From NCBI RefSeq assembly GCF_900110555.1, contig NZ_FOEE01000017.1, forward strand, positions 1 through 64,000: 64,000 nucleotides of DNA, written 5' to 3'. The position numbers were made by a program, and so were the translations under genes. Below, in pieces: positions 16,977 to 26,100 of this stretch (its first letter is position 1; each line of letters starts with the position of its first letter). Under the pieces are notes generated by a model, which was not told where the DNA came from, searched no databases, and saw only the letters and a program-made list of their open reading frames with translations. The stretch comes from Trujillonella endophytica (GTDB taxonomy: Bacteria > Actinomycetota > Actinomycetes > Mycobacteriales > Geodermatophilaceae).

Positions 16977-18206
16977 CTACTCGACGGGCGTGCCGCAGAA
17001 GGGCTCGCCGTCGTTGAGCGGGCGGAACCCGTCACCTTCGAGGATCAGGTAGAACGAGCACTGCTCGTCGTAGGTCGTCGTGGTCTGCGGGATGGGGTTG
17101 GGGTACAGGCCGTTGGCGTCCCAGTCGTCGGTCTCCTGCAGGGTGGAGATGAGCTCCTCCTGCGAGGCGTCGCAGCCGGCCTGCTCCAGGCCGTAGAGGA
17201 ACAGGTCGGCGCCGAACCAGCCCTGGCTCTCGTAGAAGCCGGGGATGCCCGACTCGTTGCCCTGGGCCTGGAGGGCGGCGGCCAGTTCCTGGGTCGCCGG
17301 GGTGTCGTTCTCGACCGGCGTGAAGGCGTTGGAGAAGATCACGCCCTGCCCGACCGCGACGGCCGGCTCGGAGGCGAGCAGGTCGGCGCCGTAGCCGGTG
17401 GGCGAGGTGAAGACGCCCTCCCAGCCGGCCTGGCGCAGACCGGCGACCAGCGCCAGCGAGGTGTCGAAGTTGATGGTCGGGTACACCGCGTCGGCCCCGG
17501 CCTCGAGGATGCCGAGCACCAGCGGGCCGACGTCCGTGCTGCCGAACTGCACGCTGTCGTTGGTGTAGCTGACCTCGAGACCGGCCGCCTCCATCGAGGC
17601 CAGTCCGGACGCCAGGCCGGCCTGCGAGCTGGGGCTCACGTAGGCGATGCCGGCGACGTTGGTCGCGCCCTGCTCGGCGTAGAACTCCCCGGCGCCCGAG
17701 AAGACCGTCTCGTAGTCGGGCACGAAGCCGGAGTTGAACAGGTTGTCGTCGGTGGCCGTCCACTGCTCCGCGCCGTCCCACGCCCCGCCGAAGACCGGCA
17801 CGCTGCTGCCCTGCGACGTGAGCCAGGGCGAGGCCCCGTAGAAGAAGGCGCTGACGTTGATCAGCGCGAAGACCTCGTCCTGCTGGACGAGCTTCTGCGC
17901 GCCGGTCAGAGCGCCCGCAGTGCTGGACGCGTCGTCGGCCTCGACGATGTCGAACTCCAGGTCGCTGCACTCGCCCTCGTAGGACTCGAACCGCGCCTCG
18001 GCCCCGCGGATGGAGCCCGCGGCGGCGTTGGCACCCGGGCCGCTGAGCGAGGTGAGCAGGCCTACCTTGACCGTGCCGCCGTTCCCGCCGCCGCCGCCAC
18101 CGCCGCCGCCGTCACCCCCGCCGTCCTCGTCGTCGCTGCCGCACGCGGACAGCACGAGCGCCGCGGCGCACGCCACGCTGACCGCTGTCATGCCACTTCT
18201 GCGCAT
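16977..18206 (-). CDS. ABC transporter substrate-binding lipoprotein, Liv family, copy 1 (409 aa)
   Basis: Exported solute-binding lipoprotein: signal and lipobox (VACAAALVLSAC), Asp/Gly-rich linker, then a type I periplasmic-binding fold (VKVGLLTSLSGPGANAAAGS, ADDASSTAGALTGAQKLVQQ, GIAYVSPSSQAGLASG, PTGYGADLLASEPAVAVGQG). Relatives bind branched-chain amino acids, amides, aromatic acids or urea. It is highly similar along its whole length to the gene at 18528-19760, and the two even share upstream blocks. The fused permease and ATPases lie divergently 2 kb away. ATG 18206 is chosen because it starts the signal peptide directly. Confidence 0.92.
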   Translation of the reverse strand: MRRSGMTAVSVACAAALVLSACGSDDEDGGGDGGGGGGGGGNGGTVKVGLLTSLSGPGANAAAGSIRGAEARFESYEGECSDLEFDIVEADDASSTAGALTGAQKLVQQDEVFALINVSAFFYGASPWLTSQGSSVPVFGGAWDGAEQWTATDDNLFNSGFVPDYETVFSGAGEFYAEQGATNVAGIAYVSPSSQAGLASGLASMEAAGLEVSYTNDSVQFGSTDVGPLVLGILEAGADAVYPTINFDTSLALVAGLRQAGWEGVFTSPTGYGADLLASEPAVAVGQGVIFSNAFTPVENDTPATQELAAALQAQGNESGIPGFYESQGWFGADLFLYGLEQAGCDASQEELISTLQETDDWDANGLYPNPIPQTTTTYDEQCSFYLILEGDGFRPLNDGEPFCGTPVE

Positions 18207-18527
18207 ATCCCTGGGCTCCCATCGGGACGAAGGTTGTCGAACGATCGCAGGACCGCCGGGCGCACCATGCACCACGGTGTGGTGCGTGTCACTACCTGCC
18301 TCGAAGCCCCCGAGGCCGCCGACGAAGATCGTTACGGCGCCGTGACCTGTGCCACATCTCGTGGCAGCAAGTGCCAGGTCCGGACGGCGAACGGCCCGGC
18401 CGGTCCGTGTCGGACCGGCCGGGCCGTCGAAACGCCTCGTGCCGTCGGGCAGGGCCAGGGCCCGCCCGCCCCCCGGACGGGGTCCGCCGCGCACGTGTGC
18501 GTGGTGGGCCCCCTCCGGGGTCGGCGA
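18207..18527. other. intergenic region between the two binding-protein genes
   Basis: No gene. The right part holds the terminator of copy 2 (18391-18427). The left part is the promoter side of copy 1 and repeats sequence found upstream of copy 2: block A, GTTGTCGAACGATCGCAGGA (18233-18252), and block B, centred on GATCGTTACG with GCCGTGAC (18326-18346). A separate palindrome TGCCAC-ATCTC-GTGGCA lies at 18350-18366. Confidence 0.6.
18391..18427 (-). terminator. terminator hairpin
   Basis: A perfect 17-bp stem (ACGGCCCGGCCGGTCCG with CGGACCGGCCGGGCCGT) and a 3-base loop downstream of binding-protein copy 2. It separates the transcripts of the two copies. Confidence 0.8.
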
Positions 18528-19760
18528 TCAGGAGAGCGGCGTCCCGCAGAACGGCTCACCGTCGTTGAGCGGCTGGAAGCCGTCGCCCTCGAGCACCACG
18601 TAGAACGAGCACTGCTCGTCGTACTCGGTGGTGCTCTGCGGGATCGGGGTCGGGTAGAGCCCGCCGCCGTCCCAGTCGTCGGTCTCCTGCAGGGTGGAGA
18701 TGAGCTCCTCCTGCGTGGCGTCGCAGCCGGCCTGCTCCAGGCCGTAGAGGAACAGGTCGGCGCCGAACCAGCCCTGGCTCTCGTAGAAGCCGGGGATGCC
18801 CGACTCGTTGTCGGAGTGCTCGATCAGCGCGTTCTTGAGCTGCTCGGTGGCCTCCGTGCCGGCCTCGACCGGGGTGAAGGCGTTGGAGAAGATCACGCCC
18901 TGCCCGATCTGGACGGCCGGCGCCGAGGCGAGCAGGTCGGCACCGTAGCCGGTGGGCGAGACGAAGACGCCGTCCCAGCCGGCCTGGCGCAGACCGGCGA
19001 CCAGCGCCAGCGACGTGTCGAAGTTGATCGTCGTCCAGACCGCGTCGGCACCCGAGTCGAGGATGCCGAGAACCAGCGGGCCGACGTCGGTGCTGCCGAA
19101 CTGCACGCTGTTGTTGGTGTAGCTGACCTCGAGGCCGGCCTCCTCGATCGACTGGATCGCGACCTCGAGCCCGCCCTGCGAGCTCGGGCTGGTGTAGGCG
19201 ATGCCGGCGACGTTGGTCGCGCCCTGCTCGGCCAGGAACTCGCCCTGGGCCGAGTACACGGTCTCGTAGTTCGGCACGAAGCCGGAGTTGAACAGGTTGT
19301 CGTCGGCTGCCGACCACTGCTCCGCGCCGTCCCAGGCCCCGCCGAACACCGGCACGGTGCTGGCCTGGCTGGTGAGGAACGGGGACGCGCCGTAGAAGAA
19401 CGCGCTGACGTTGATCATCGCGAAGACCTCGTCCTGCTGGACGAGCTTCTGCGCGCCGGTGAGCGCGCCCGCCGTGCTGGAGGCGTCGTCGGCCTCCACG
19501 ATGTTGAAGTCCAGGTCCCCGGCACAGCCCTCGCCGGCATCCTCGTACGCCGCGAACCGCGCCTCGGCGCCGCGGATGGATGCCTGGGCCGCAGCCGCAC
19601 CCGGGCCGCTGAGCGCCGTCAGGATCCCGACGTCGACGGTTCCGGTGGCGCCGTCGCCACCGCCCCCGCTGCCCGACTCCTCGTCGTCACTGCCGCAGGC
19701 CGACAGCACGAGCGCTGTCGCGCACGCCATGCCCACGAACGCCACGCCTCTTCTGCGCAT
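18528..19760 (-). CDS. ABC transporter substrate-binding lipoprotein, Liv family, copy 2 (410 aa)
   Basis: Paralogue of the preceding gene with the same layout: lipobox (ATALVLSAC), acidic/Gly linker, type I binding fold (VDVGILTALSGPGAAAAQAS, the same ADDASSTAGALTGAQKLVQQ block, SPTGYGADLLASAPAVQIGQ). By eye about three quarters of residues match copy 1. Differences cluster in the linker and in a region near residues 140-175 and 290-310, which could alter ligand choice (inference). ATG 19760 has a GGAGGAA site seven bases ahead. It is transcribed away from the permease operon and has its own terminator. Confidence 0.93.
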   Translation of the reverse strand: MRRRGVAFVGMACATALVLSACGSDDEESGSGGGGDGATGTVDVGILTALSGPGAAAAQASIRGAEARFAAYEDAGEGCAGDLDFNIVEADDASSTAGALTGAQKLVQQDEVFAMINVSAFFYGASPFLTSQASTVPVFGGAWDGAEQWSAADDNLFNSGFVPNYETVYSAQGEFLAEQGATNVAGIAYTSPSSQGGLEVAIQSIEEAGLEVSYTNNSVQFGSTDVGPLVLGILDSGADAVWTTINFDTSLALVAGLRQAGWDGVFVSPTGYGADLLASAPAVQIGQGVIFSNAFTPVEAGTEATEQLKNALIEHSDNESGIPGFYESQGWFGADLFLYGLEQAGCDATQEELISTLQETDDWDGGGLYPTPIPQSTTEYDEQCSFYVVLEGDGFQPLNDGEPFCGTPLS

Positions 19761-20157
19761 TTACCGGTTCCTCCATCAAGACGAGAGTTGTCGAACGATC
19801 GCAGGATCGCCCTCGGCACCATGCACGACGGTGTGGGCGGTGTCACCGGTGGGGTGCAGATCACGCGGCAGTCTCTGCCAGATCGTTACGTGGCCGTGAC
19901 GTGGGAATCGAGCCCGTCGGGTCCGTCAACCATGGCCACCCGGGGCCCCGGGCGGCAGCACGTGGCCTGGTCAGGGGGGCGCAGCGACACGCGGTAGCGA
20001 ACGCGACGAGGTCTCAACTGTGACCCAGGGCACGCGACACGCGTAGAGGTGTTGACGTGTGTCGAACGGTCGAGCACCCTGCCGAACATCCTGTGTGATG
20101 TCGGCGGGGCAGTCGTGGCTGCCGGCACACCGTTGCTCCCGGTTCTATGGAGTCGAT
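19761..20157. promoter_or_regulatory. divergent control region of the Liv-type transporter
   Basis: No convincing gene. Block A (GTTGTCGAACGATCGCAGGA, 19787-19806) and block B (19880-19900) repeat those upstream of copy 1. A related core, TGTCGAACGGTCG, recurs at 20060-20072 just after a TTGACG (20052-20057) on the permease side. These shared boxes probably bind one regulator that coordinates both binding proteins and the permease; the regulator is not identified. Confidence 0.55.
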
Positions 20158-22200
20158 GTGCTCTCGTACGTCCTCGCCGGCTTGGGCCTCGGGTCCATCT
20201 ACGCGATAGCGGCCGGCTCCCTCGTCATCACCTACGTCGCCTCCGGCATTTTCAACCTGGCCTTCGCCGCCATGGCCTACTCGGTCGCCCGCTTCTACTA
20301 CTTCCTCCTCGTGGAGGAGGACTGGGCGATCATCCCCGCGGCGATCGTCTCCCTCTTCGTCTTCGCTCCAGCGCTCGGGATGTTCCTGTACGCGGTGCTC
20401 TTCCGGCACCTGCGGCTGCGGTCGACCCTGGTGAAGCTCATGGCCACCGTGGGTCTGTCCGTGGCGCTCCCGCCGCTGATCAACCTGTGGCTCGAGCAGC
20501 CCACCGACCCCACGGCGCCGGGTCTGGCCCCGCGCCCGCTGGCGACGTACGACATCTTCGGGTCGACAATCAACGCCGACCAGCTGGCCACCTACATCGG
20601 CCTCGTCGTCGTGCTGATCGTGGGCGTGGGCCTGCTGCGCTTCACGAACGTGGGGCTCAAGGTCCGGGCGCTGGTCGACTCCGAGGCGCTCACCAGCCTG
20701 AGCGGTACCAGCCCCGGGCGGGTCTCCCTCGGTGTCTGGGCGGCGAGCGCGACGCTCGCCGGGCTCGCCGGCATCCTCATCGCGCCCACGGCCGGCCTCT
20801 CGGTCGGCTCGATGACCTTCCTGATGTCCGCGGCCTTCGCCGCGGTGGTCGCCGCCAAGCTGCGCAGCCTCCCGCTGGCCGTCGGCGTCGCCCTGCTCAT
20901 GGGCGTGGCGACCAACGTCGTGCAGAAGTACATCGACCCCTCGAGCGACTTCGGCGCCGCGGTGGTGCCGAGCATCCCGTTCGCCTTCATGCTGCTCTTC
21001 CTGCTCTTCTACGCCCTGCGCGGCCAGGCCGGTGACCTCGTCGCCGGCGGGGCGCTGGACCGGGCGATCGCCACGCAGGGTGGCGACCCGAGCGTCGTCT
21101 CGGCCGTCACGGGCGGATCCAACCGGCTGATCCTCAACCCGGGCGTCCTCGCCGGGGTGATCTTCGTCGGGATCGTGGCCTTCATGCCGGGCATGCTGGA
21201 CCGGTTCTGGTCGGGCCTGCTCGCCGGCGGCATCGCGATCGCGATCGCGCTGCTGTCCTACACGCTGGTCACCGGCGAGGGCGGGATGGTCTGGCTGAGC
21301 CAGATCACGTTCGCCGGCGGCGGCGCGGTCCTGGCGGCCGAGCTGGTCCGCAACTACGAGTGGGACCCGCTGGTCGCGGTCCTGCTCGGCGCGGTGTTCA
21401 TCGTCCCGGTCGGTGTGATCATCGGCCTGCTCACCATCCGGCTGGGCAACCTGTACGTGGCGCTGGTGACCCTCACCTTCGGGTCGCTGATCCAGACGCT
21501 CGTCTTCGCCCGTGACCCGTTCTACAACTTCGGCTCGGGTCAGCCGATGCCGCGGCCGGAGTTCGCCACGACGAACGACGACTTCGCCTACCTGGGTCTG
21601 GCGGTCTTCGTCATCCTGGCGATCCTCATCGTCAACGTCCGGCGGTCCACCGCGGGTCTGGCGATGAGCGCGGTCCGGTTCAGCGAGAACGGCGCGAAGA
21701 CCCTCGGGATCAGCGTCGTCCAGACGAAGGTCCTGGTCTCCGGGCTCGCGACCTACACGGCCGCCGTCGGCGGCGGGTTCATCGCGATGAACGCCGGCTC
21801 CACGCTGCCCGACTCGTTCAACCCCACCGGCGGTCTGGTCTGGCTCGCGGTGCTCGTGACCATGGGCGCCCGGTCCAACATCGCCGCGCTGATCGCCGGG
21901 ATCATGTTCGTGATGATGCCGCAGGTCTTCTCGACCTACGTCAGCCACGACTACGCCGACGTCCCGATCATCCTGTTCGGTCTCGGTGCGCTCGGCCTCG
22001 CCCTGCACCCCGAGGGCGTGGTCATCCAGACCGGCAACAACATCATGAAGCTGTTCGGCAGGGGCAGGCGCACGAAGGCGGTCGTCCCGCCGGGCACGCC
22101 GGGTGCCTCCGGGCCGTCGGCGCACGAGTCGGGCGACGTCGACGCCACCCCGGGTTCGCCCGTGTCGGTCGAGAAGATCACTGCTGGAGGGCAGGCATGA
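20158..22200 (+). CDS. fused LivH-LivM branched-chain amino acid type ABC permease (680 aa)
   Basis: Two permeases in one chain. Residues about 1-285 match LivH (LAGLGLGSIYAIAAGSLVIT, VGLKVRALVDSEALTSLSG, AGLAGILIAPTAGLSVGSM); about 335-620 match LivM (GEGGMVWLSQITFAGGGAVL, the RLGNLYVALVTLTFGSLIQT helix, FSENGAKTLGISV). The 55-residue C-terminal tail is Gly/Pro/Ser-rich and cytosolic. GTG 20158 is preferred: GGAG sits five bases ahead and the product starts MLSYVLAGLGLG like LivH; upstream in-frame sequence lacks coding character. It ends overlapping the first ATPase gene (ATGA). Confidence 0.92.
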   Translation: MLSYVLAGLGLGSIYAIAAGSLVITYVASGIFNLAFAAMAYSVARFYYFLLVEEDWAIIPAAIVSLFVFAPALGMFLYAVLFRHLRLRSTLVKLMATVGLSVALPPLINLWLEQPTDPTAPGLAPRPLATYDIFGSTINADQLATYIGLVVVLIVGVGLLRFTNVGLKVRALVDSEALTSLSGTSPGRVSLGVWAASATLAGLAGILIAPTAGLSVGSMTFLMSAAFAAVVAAKLRSLPLAVGVALLMGVATNVVQKYIDPSSDFGAAVVPSIPFAFMLLFLLFYALRGQAGDLVAGGALDRAIATQGGDPSVVSAVTGGSNRLILNPGVLAGVIFVGIVAFMPGMLDRFWSGLLAGGIAIAIALLSYTLVTGEGGMVWLSQITFAGGGAVLAAELVRNYEWDPLVAVLLGAVFIVPVGVIIGLLTIRLGNLYVALVTLTFGSLIQTLVFARDPFYNFGSGQPMPRPEFATTNDDFAYLGLAVFVILAILIVNVRRSTAGLAMSAVRFSENGAKTLGISVVQTKVLVSGLATYTAAVGGGFIAMNAGSTLPDSFNPTGGLVWLAVLVTMGARSNIAALIAGIMFVMMPQVFSTYVSHDYADVPIILFGLGALGLALHPEGVVIQTGNNIMKLFGRGRRTKAVVPPGTPGASGPSAHESGDVDATPGSPVSVEKITAGGQA

Positions 22201-23066
22201 GCACCGCACTGCACGCGCCGAACGCGCCGGTCACCGACACGGCGCCGCCGCGGCTCGAGGCGCGCGGGGTCACGATGCGCTTCGGCGGTCTGGTGGCGCT
22301 GAAGGACGTCGACCTCGCGGTCGGCAGCCAGGAGATCGTCGGGCTCGTCGGCCCCAACGGCGCCGGCAAGAGCACGCTGTTCGCCGTGATGTCGGGGCTG
22401 CTCAAGCCGACGGCCGGCCGCGTCTTCATGGACGGTCAGGACGTCACCGGCAGCTCGCCGCAGAAGCGGGCGGCTCGCGGGCTGTCGCGCACCTTCCAGC
22501 ACCCGGAGCTGTTCTCCTCGCTCACGGTCCGCGAGCACCTCGTGCTCGCCTACCGGATGAAGAACGCCAAGAGCCGGATCTGGACCGACCTGGTCAACTT
22601 CCGCGGCTTCTTCTCGGCGCCGAAGACCGAGGACACCCGGGTCGACGAGCTGATCGACTCCCTGCAGCTCGGGGCCATCCAGCACCAGCCGGCCGCCGGC
22701 CTGCCGCTCGGCTCCGCCCGGCTGCTGGAGATCGCCCGGGCGCTCGCCCGGGAGCCGCGGGTGCTGATGCTCGACGAGCCGTCCTCCGGTCTCGACGTGC
22801 GGGAGACCGAGGAGGTCGCCGAGGTGCTCAAGGCCGTCGTGCGCGACCACGGTGTGTCGGTCGTGATGGTCGAGCACGACGTCGAGCTGGTCCTGGGCAT
22901 GTCCGACTCCGTCCACGTGCTCGACTTCGGCGTCAAGATCGCCGGCGGCACGCCGGCGCAGGTCCGCCAGGACCCGGCGGTCCGCGCGGCGTACCTGGGC
23001 GAGGAGATCGAGAAGCCGGCCGTGCAGCGGGCAGAGGCCGAGATCGAGCAGGGGGAGACGGCGTGA
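22197..23066 (+). CDS. ABC transporter ATPase, LivG type (289 aa)
   Basis: ATP-binding subunit: Walker [14 protein letters not shown] near residue 60, Q-loop region FQHPELFSSLTVREHL, an atypical signature segment AGLPLGSARLLEIARALARE, Walker B VLMLDEPSSGLD, and H-loop VVMVEHDVELV. The signature lacks the usual LSGG (here PLGSAR), a known tolerance in LivG-like proteins but worth noting. The start overlaps the permease stop (ATGA) with an AGGGC-rich site ahead. Confidence 0.92.
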   Translation: MSTALHAPNAPVTDTAPPRLEARGVTMRFGGLVALKDVDLAVGSQEIVGLVGPNGAGKSTLFAVMSGLLKPTAGRVFMDGQDVTGSSPQKRAARGLSRTFQHPELFSSLTVREHLVLAYRMKNAKSRIWTDLVNFRGFFSAPKTEDTRVDELIDSLQLGAIQHQPAAGLPLGSARLLEIARALAREPRVLMLDEPSSGLDVRETEEVAEVLKAVVRDHGVSVVMVEHDVELVLGMSDSVHVLDFGVKIAGGTPAQVRQDPAVRAAYLGEEIEKPAVQRAEAEIEQGETA

Positions 23067-23791
23067 CCACGAGCGAGTCGACGTCGCTGCTGCAGGTCCA
23101 GCACCTGGCCGTGCGCTACGGCGCGGCCCAGTCGCTGTTCGACGTCAGCATCGACATCCCGGTGAACAGCGCCCTTGCGGTGCTGGGCTCCAACGGCGCG
23201 GGCAAGAGCACGCTGGCCCGGGCGCTGTCCGGCCTGGTGCCCCCCTCGGGAGGGCGGGTGATCTTCGACGGCAAGGACATCTCCAAGTGGTCGCCGACGA
23301 AGATCCGCCGGGCGGGCCTCGTCCACCTGCCGGAGGGCCGGGGTGTGTTCCCCGCGCTCACCGTCATGGAGAACCTGCGGATGGCCCTGACCACCCAGCG
23401 GGGCGGCAAGGACGCGTCCCTGGACCACGCGTTCGAGCTCTTCCCGGTCCTGGGGCAGCGGCGCAAGCAGCTGGCCGGCACTCTGTCGGGCGGTGAGCAG
23501 CAGATGCTGTCCCTCGCCCGGGCGCTGATGGTCTCGCCGAAGCTGGTCATCGCCGACGAGATGTCGCTGGGCCTGGCGCCGAAGCTCGTGGACGTCGTCT
23601 TCGAGAGCCTCGGGAAGATGCGCGAGGCGGGCGTCGCCGTCCTCATGATCGAGCAGTTCGCCAGCCGCGCGCTGGCCTTCGCCGACCAGGCGATCATCCT
23701 GCAGCGCGGCACGGTCACCTGGGCCGGGCGCGCAGAGGACGCCGGCGAGGAGCTGCTCCACGCCTACCTGGGTGGGGCCACCGCGGCCTGA
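23063..23791 (+). CDS. ABC transporter ATPase, LivF type (242 aa)
   Basis: Second ATP-binding subunit with Walker [17 protein letters not shown], the LivF motif [18 protein letters not shown], canonical signature [18 protein letters not shown], Walker [14 protein letters not shown] and H-loop IEQF (Gln/Glu type, as usual for LivF). GTG 23063 overlaps the preceding stop (GTGA). It completes the permease-ATPase-ATPase operon and is followed by a strong hairpin. Confidence 0.93.
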   Translation: MTTSESTSLLQVQHLAVRYGAAQSLFDVSIDIPVNSALAVLGSNGAGKSTLARALSGLVPPSGGRVIFDGKDISKWSPTKIRRAGLVHLPEGRGVFPALTVMENLRMALTTQRGGKDASLDHAFELFPVLGQRRKQLAGTLSGGEQQMLSLARALMVSPKLVIADEMSLGLAPKLVDVVFESLGKMREAGVAVLMIEQFASRALAFADQAIILQRGTVTWAGRAEDAGEELLHAYLGGATAA

Positions 23792-23804
23792 CCGATCGCA
23801 GTGC

Positions 23805-23838
23805 ACGGCCCGTCGGGAGCATGCTCCCGGCGGGCCGT
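23805..23838 (+). terminator. terminator hairpin
   Basis: A 16-bp stem with one T-G pair (arms 23805-23820 and 23823-23838, ACGGCCCGTCGGGAGC with its partner) around a 2-base loop, 14 bases after the LivF-type stop. Confidence 0.7.
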
Positions 23839-23952
23839 CGCCGTTCCCGCACCCGGGGGCGGTCGTCGGCACCCCGCCGATCTGGTAGGCCCAGTGGTGA
23901 GAGAACCGCGCCGGCGCCCCACCGCCGGTCCCGTGATGCCGAGGAGGCGCCC

Positions 23953-24558
23953 ATGACCTCGATCGACGTGCCCGCGAGCCGTCAGCGGCCGTCGTTCGAC
24001 GCCGCCCGCGCCGAGGCGGCCGTGCGCGAGCTGCTGGTGGCCGTCGGGGAGGACCCCGACCGCCCGGGGCTGCGCGACACCCCCGCCCGGGTCGCCCGGG
24101 CCTACGCCGAGACGTTCGGCGGCCTGGTCCAGGACCCGGCGGAGGTGCTGTCGACGACGTTCGAGGAGGACCACGACGAGCTCGTCCTGGTCAAGGACAT
24201 CCCGATGTACTCCACGTGCGAGCACCACCTGGTCCCCTTCCACGGCGTGGCGCACATCGCGTACATCCCGTCCGAGGACGGGCGGGTCACGGGCCTGTCG
24301 AAGCTGGCCCGGCTGGTCGACGTCTACGCCCGCCGTCCCCAGGTCCAGGAGCGGATGACCCGGCAGGTCGCCGACGCGCTGCACGACGTGCTGAAGCCGC
24401 GGGGCGTGCTGGTGGTCGTCCAGGCAGAGCACCTGTGCATGGGCATGCGCGGCATCCGCAAGCCCGGCGCCGTGACCACGACGTCGGCGGTGCGCGGGCT
24501 CTTCCGCGACAGCGCGGCGACCCGGGCCGAGGCGATGTCCCTGGTGCTGGGCCGGTGA
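23953..24558 (+). CDS. folE: GTP cyclohydrolase I (201 aa)
   Basis: Converts GTP to 7,8-dihydroneopterin triphosphate, the first step to folate or tetrahydrobiopterin. Signature segments are present: [16 protein letters not shown], then [20 protein letters not shown] with the zinc Cys and two His, [20 protein letters not shown], and [18 protein letters not shown] with the second zinc Cys. A GAGGAGG site precedes the ATG. It lies outside a folate operon, followed by a PPOX-type flavoprotein with a GTGA overlap. Confidence 0.96.
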   Translation: MTSIDVPASRQRPSFDAARAEAAVRELLVAVGEDPDRPGLRDTPARVARAYAETFGGLVQDPAEVLSTTFEEDHDELVLVKDIPMYSTCEHHLVPFHGVAHIAYIPSEDGRVTGLSKLARLVDVYARRPQVQERMTRQVADALHDVLKPRGVLVVVQAEHLCMGMRGIRKPGAVTTTSAVRGLFRDSAATRAEAMSLVLGR

Positions 24559-25034
24559 CCCCCGCGGGCGGTCAGCGGCGCGGCCGGGCGATCGCGATGA
24601 CCGGCGAGGAGGTCGACGCCTTCCTGGCCGAGGAGCGCACCTGCCGGGTGGCGACCACCGGCGGCGAGGGCGGGCCGCACGTCGCCCCGCTGTGGTTCGT
24701 CTGGGACGGCGGCGCGCTCTGGCTGAACTCGCTGACCCGCAGCCGGCGCTGGGCCGACCTGGCGCGCGATCCGCGGGTCGCGGTCGTCGTCGACGCCGGC
24801 ACCGAGTACACGGAGCTGCGCGGGGTGGAGGTCACCGGACGCGCCGAGCCGGTGGGCGACGTGCCGCGGGGCACCGCGGACGTGCCCGAGCTGGGGGCCG
24901 TCGAGGGGGCCTTCGCGCGCAAGTACACCGGCCAGGACGTGTTCGTCCCCGACGGGCGGCACGCGTGGCTGCGGATCACTCCGGAGAAGCTGGTCAGCTG
25001 GGACTTCCGCAAGCTCGCGAGCCTGTCCCGGTGA
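24555..25034 (+). CDS. PPOX-class flavin-binding protein (pyridoxamine 5'-phosphate oxidase-like, 159 aa)
   Basis: Split-barrel FMN/F420-binding fold: [41 protein letters not shown], then [23 protein letters not shown] and a C-terminal [12 protein letters not shown]. Relatives reduce F420- or FMN-dependent substrates or act as haem oxygenase-like proteins; the sequence does not decide. GTG 24555 overlaps the folE stop; an internal ATG at 24597 would remove 14 basic residues and is possible. Coupling to folE may be accidental. Confidence 0.85.
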   Translation: MTPAGGQRRGRAIAMTGEEVDAFLAEERTCRVATTGGEGGPHVAPLWFVWDGGALWLNSLTRSRRWADLARDPRVAVVVDAGTEYTELRGVEVTGRAEPVGDVPRGTADVPELGAVEGAFARKYTGQDVFVPDGRHAWLRITPEKLVSWDFRKLASLSR

Positions 25035-25078
25035 ACCGGCCCCGCCGCTGGGGGCCGCCGCGCGCCGGCGAGTGGTGG

Positions 25079-25108
25079 GCCCTGAGCAGAGGGCCCTCCG
25101 CTCAGGGC
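25079..25108. terminator. bidirectional terminator hairpin
   Basis: Arms GCCCTGAGC and GCTCAGGGC (9 bp) around a 12-base loop between convergent genes; the right arm includes the stop codon of the VWA gene. Confidence 0.55.
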
Positions 25109-26025
25109 GCGAACACGGAGGTGAGCGCCGAGGCGACCTCGCGGTGACCGGCGACCAGCCGGCAGCGCCCCCGGCCGGCCCGGGCGAGGTCGCGGCCCAG
25201 GTCGACGTCGTCCTCCCCGGTGGTGTCCAGCAGCACGTCCAGGCGCGGCAGGCGCGCGGCGATCAGCCGCGGGTCGGGCCCGGCGTTGTGCACGCAGTCC
25301 GACAGCAGCAGGACGCGGCCGTCGCGCGCCGGGACGCCGGCCAGCTGGGCGGCGGCCGTCTCCAGGGCGAACGAGACGTTGGTGAGCCCCTGGGCGGGCA
25401 TGCGGACGAGCAGGTCGAGCACCTTTCCCGGGTCCGTGGGCTCGCCCATCCGCACCAGCACCGCCGCGTCGGACCAGAACGCGACCACCGCGAGCCGGTC
25501 CCGGGCCAGCTCCCCGGCGAGGGCGCCCACGGTGGCGGCGGCGGTGCGGATCCGCTCGCCGCGCATCGAGCCCGAGACGTCCACGACGAGCACGACGGCC
25601 CTCCGGCGGCGCACGCGCTCGCGCACGATGACGTCGTCGTCGTCGGGCAGGGGCTTGGCGACCAGGGCGTCCAGCGTGCGCTCGAGGTCGAGCTCGTCCG
25701 ACCCGCCGCTCCACGGCAGGCTGGTGAGCTCACCGACGCCCCGGCGGGGCCGGCGCTCCCGCGGAGGCCGGGCCACCGCCAGCCGGCGGGCGATCTCCCG
25801 GGCGCGCTGGCGCACTCGGGCCTCGGCGGCGTCGGCCGCGGCGAGGTCGGCCAGCGCGATCACCGTGCCGTCCTCGTCGGTCGCGCCACGGGCCGTGCGA
25901 CCCGGGGGAGTGGTCCCCGGCCGCATCCGGCGCCGGTCACCACCGGTGAGCGTCAGCCCGCCGCCGCCGGAGCTGGGCGTGAACAGCGAGGGCTGCTCGG
26001 TCAGCTGCTTGGGCTTGCGCTTCAA
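25102..26025 (-). CDS. VWA domain protein, partner of MoxR ATPase (307 aa)
   Basis: The N-terminal 120 residues are basic and unstructured-looking. A von Willebrand A domain follows at about 140-300 with an intact MIDAS: VVDVSGSMRGERIR, then T in GLTNVSF and D in LLLSDCVHN. The only in-frame start is TTG 26025, 75 bases after the MoxR stop, with a weak site. MoxR-VWA pairs act as metal-dependent chaperone or insertion complexes. The partner target is not visible here. Confidence 0.85.
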   Translation of the reverse strand: MKRKPKQLTEQPSLFTPSSGGGGLTLTGGDRRRMRPGTTPPGRTARGATDEDGTVIALADLAAADAAEARVRQRAREIARRLAVARPPRERRPRRGVGELTSLPWSGGSDELDLERTLDALVAKPLPDDDDVIVRERVRRRRAVVLVVDVSGSMRGERIRTAAATVGALAGELARDRLAVVAFWSDAAVLVRMGEPTDPGKVLDLLVRMPAQGLTNVSFALETAAAQLAGVPARDGRVLLLSDCVHNAGPDPRLIAARLPRLDVLLDTTGEDDVDLGRDLARAGRGRCRLVAGHREVASALTSVFAP

Positions 26026-26100
26026 CGGCCGGGCGCCCCGAGGGCTGTCCCGCCGGTTGCCGCTGCGCCGCTCGACCGGGGAGTCGGCGGCGATCGTCCT

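Noticed and set aside
16806-19997. 1063-codon plus-strand frame with internal repeats across both binding-protein genes
   Set aside because: The apparent repeats arise because it is antisense to two paralogous genes with valid lipoprotein signals and folds.
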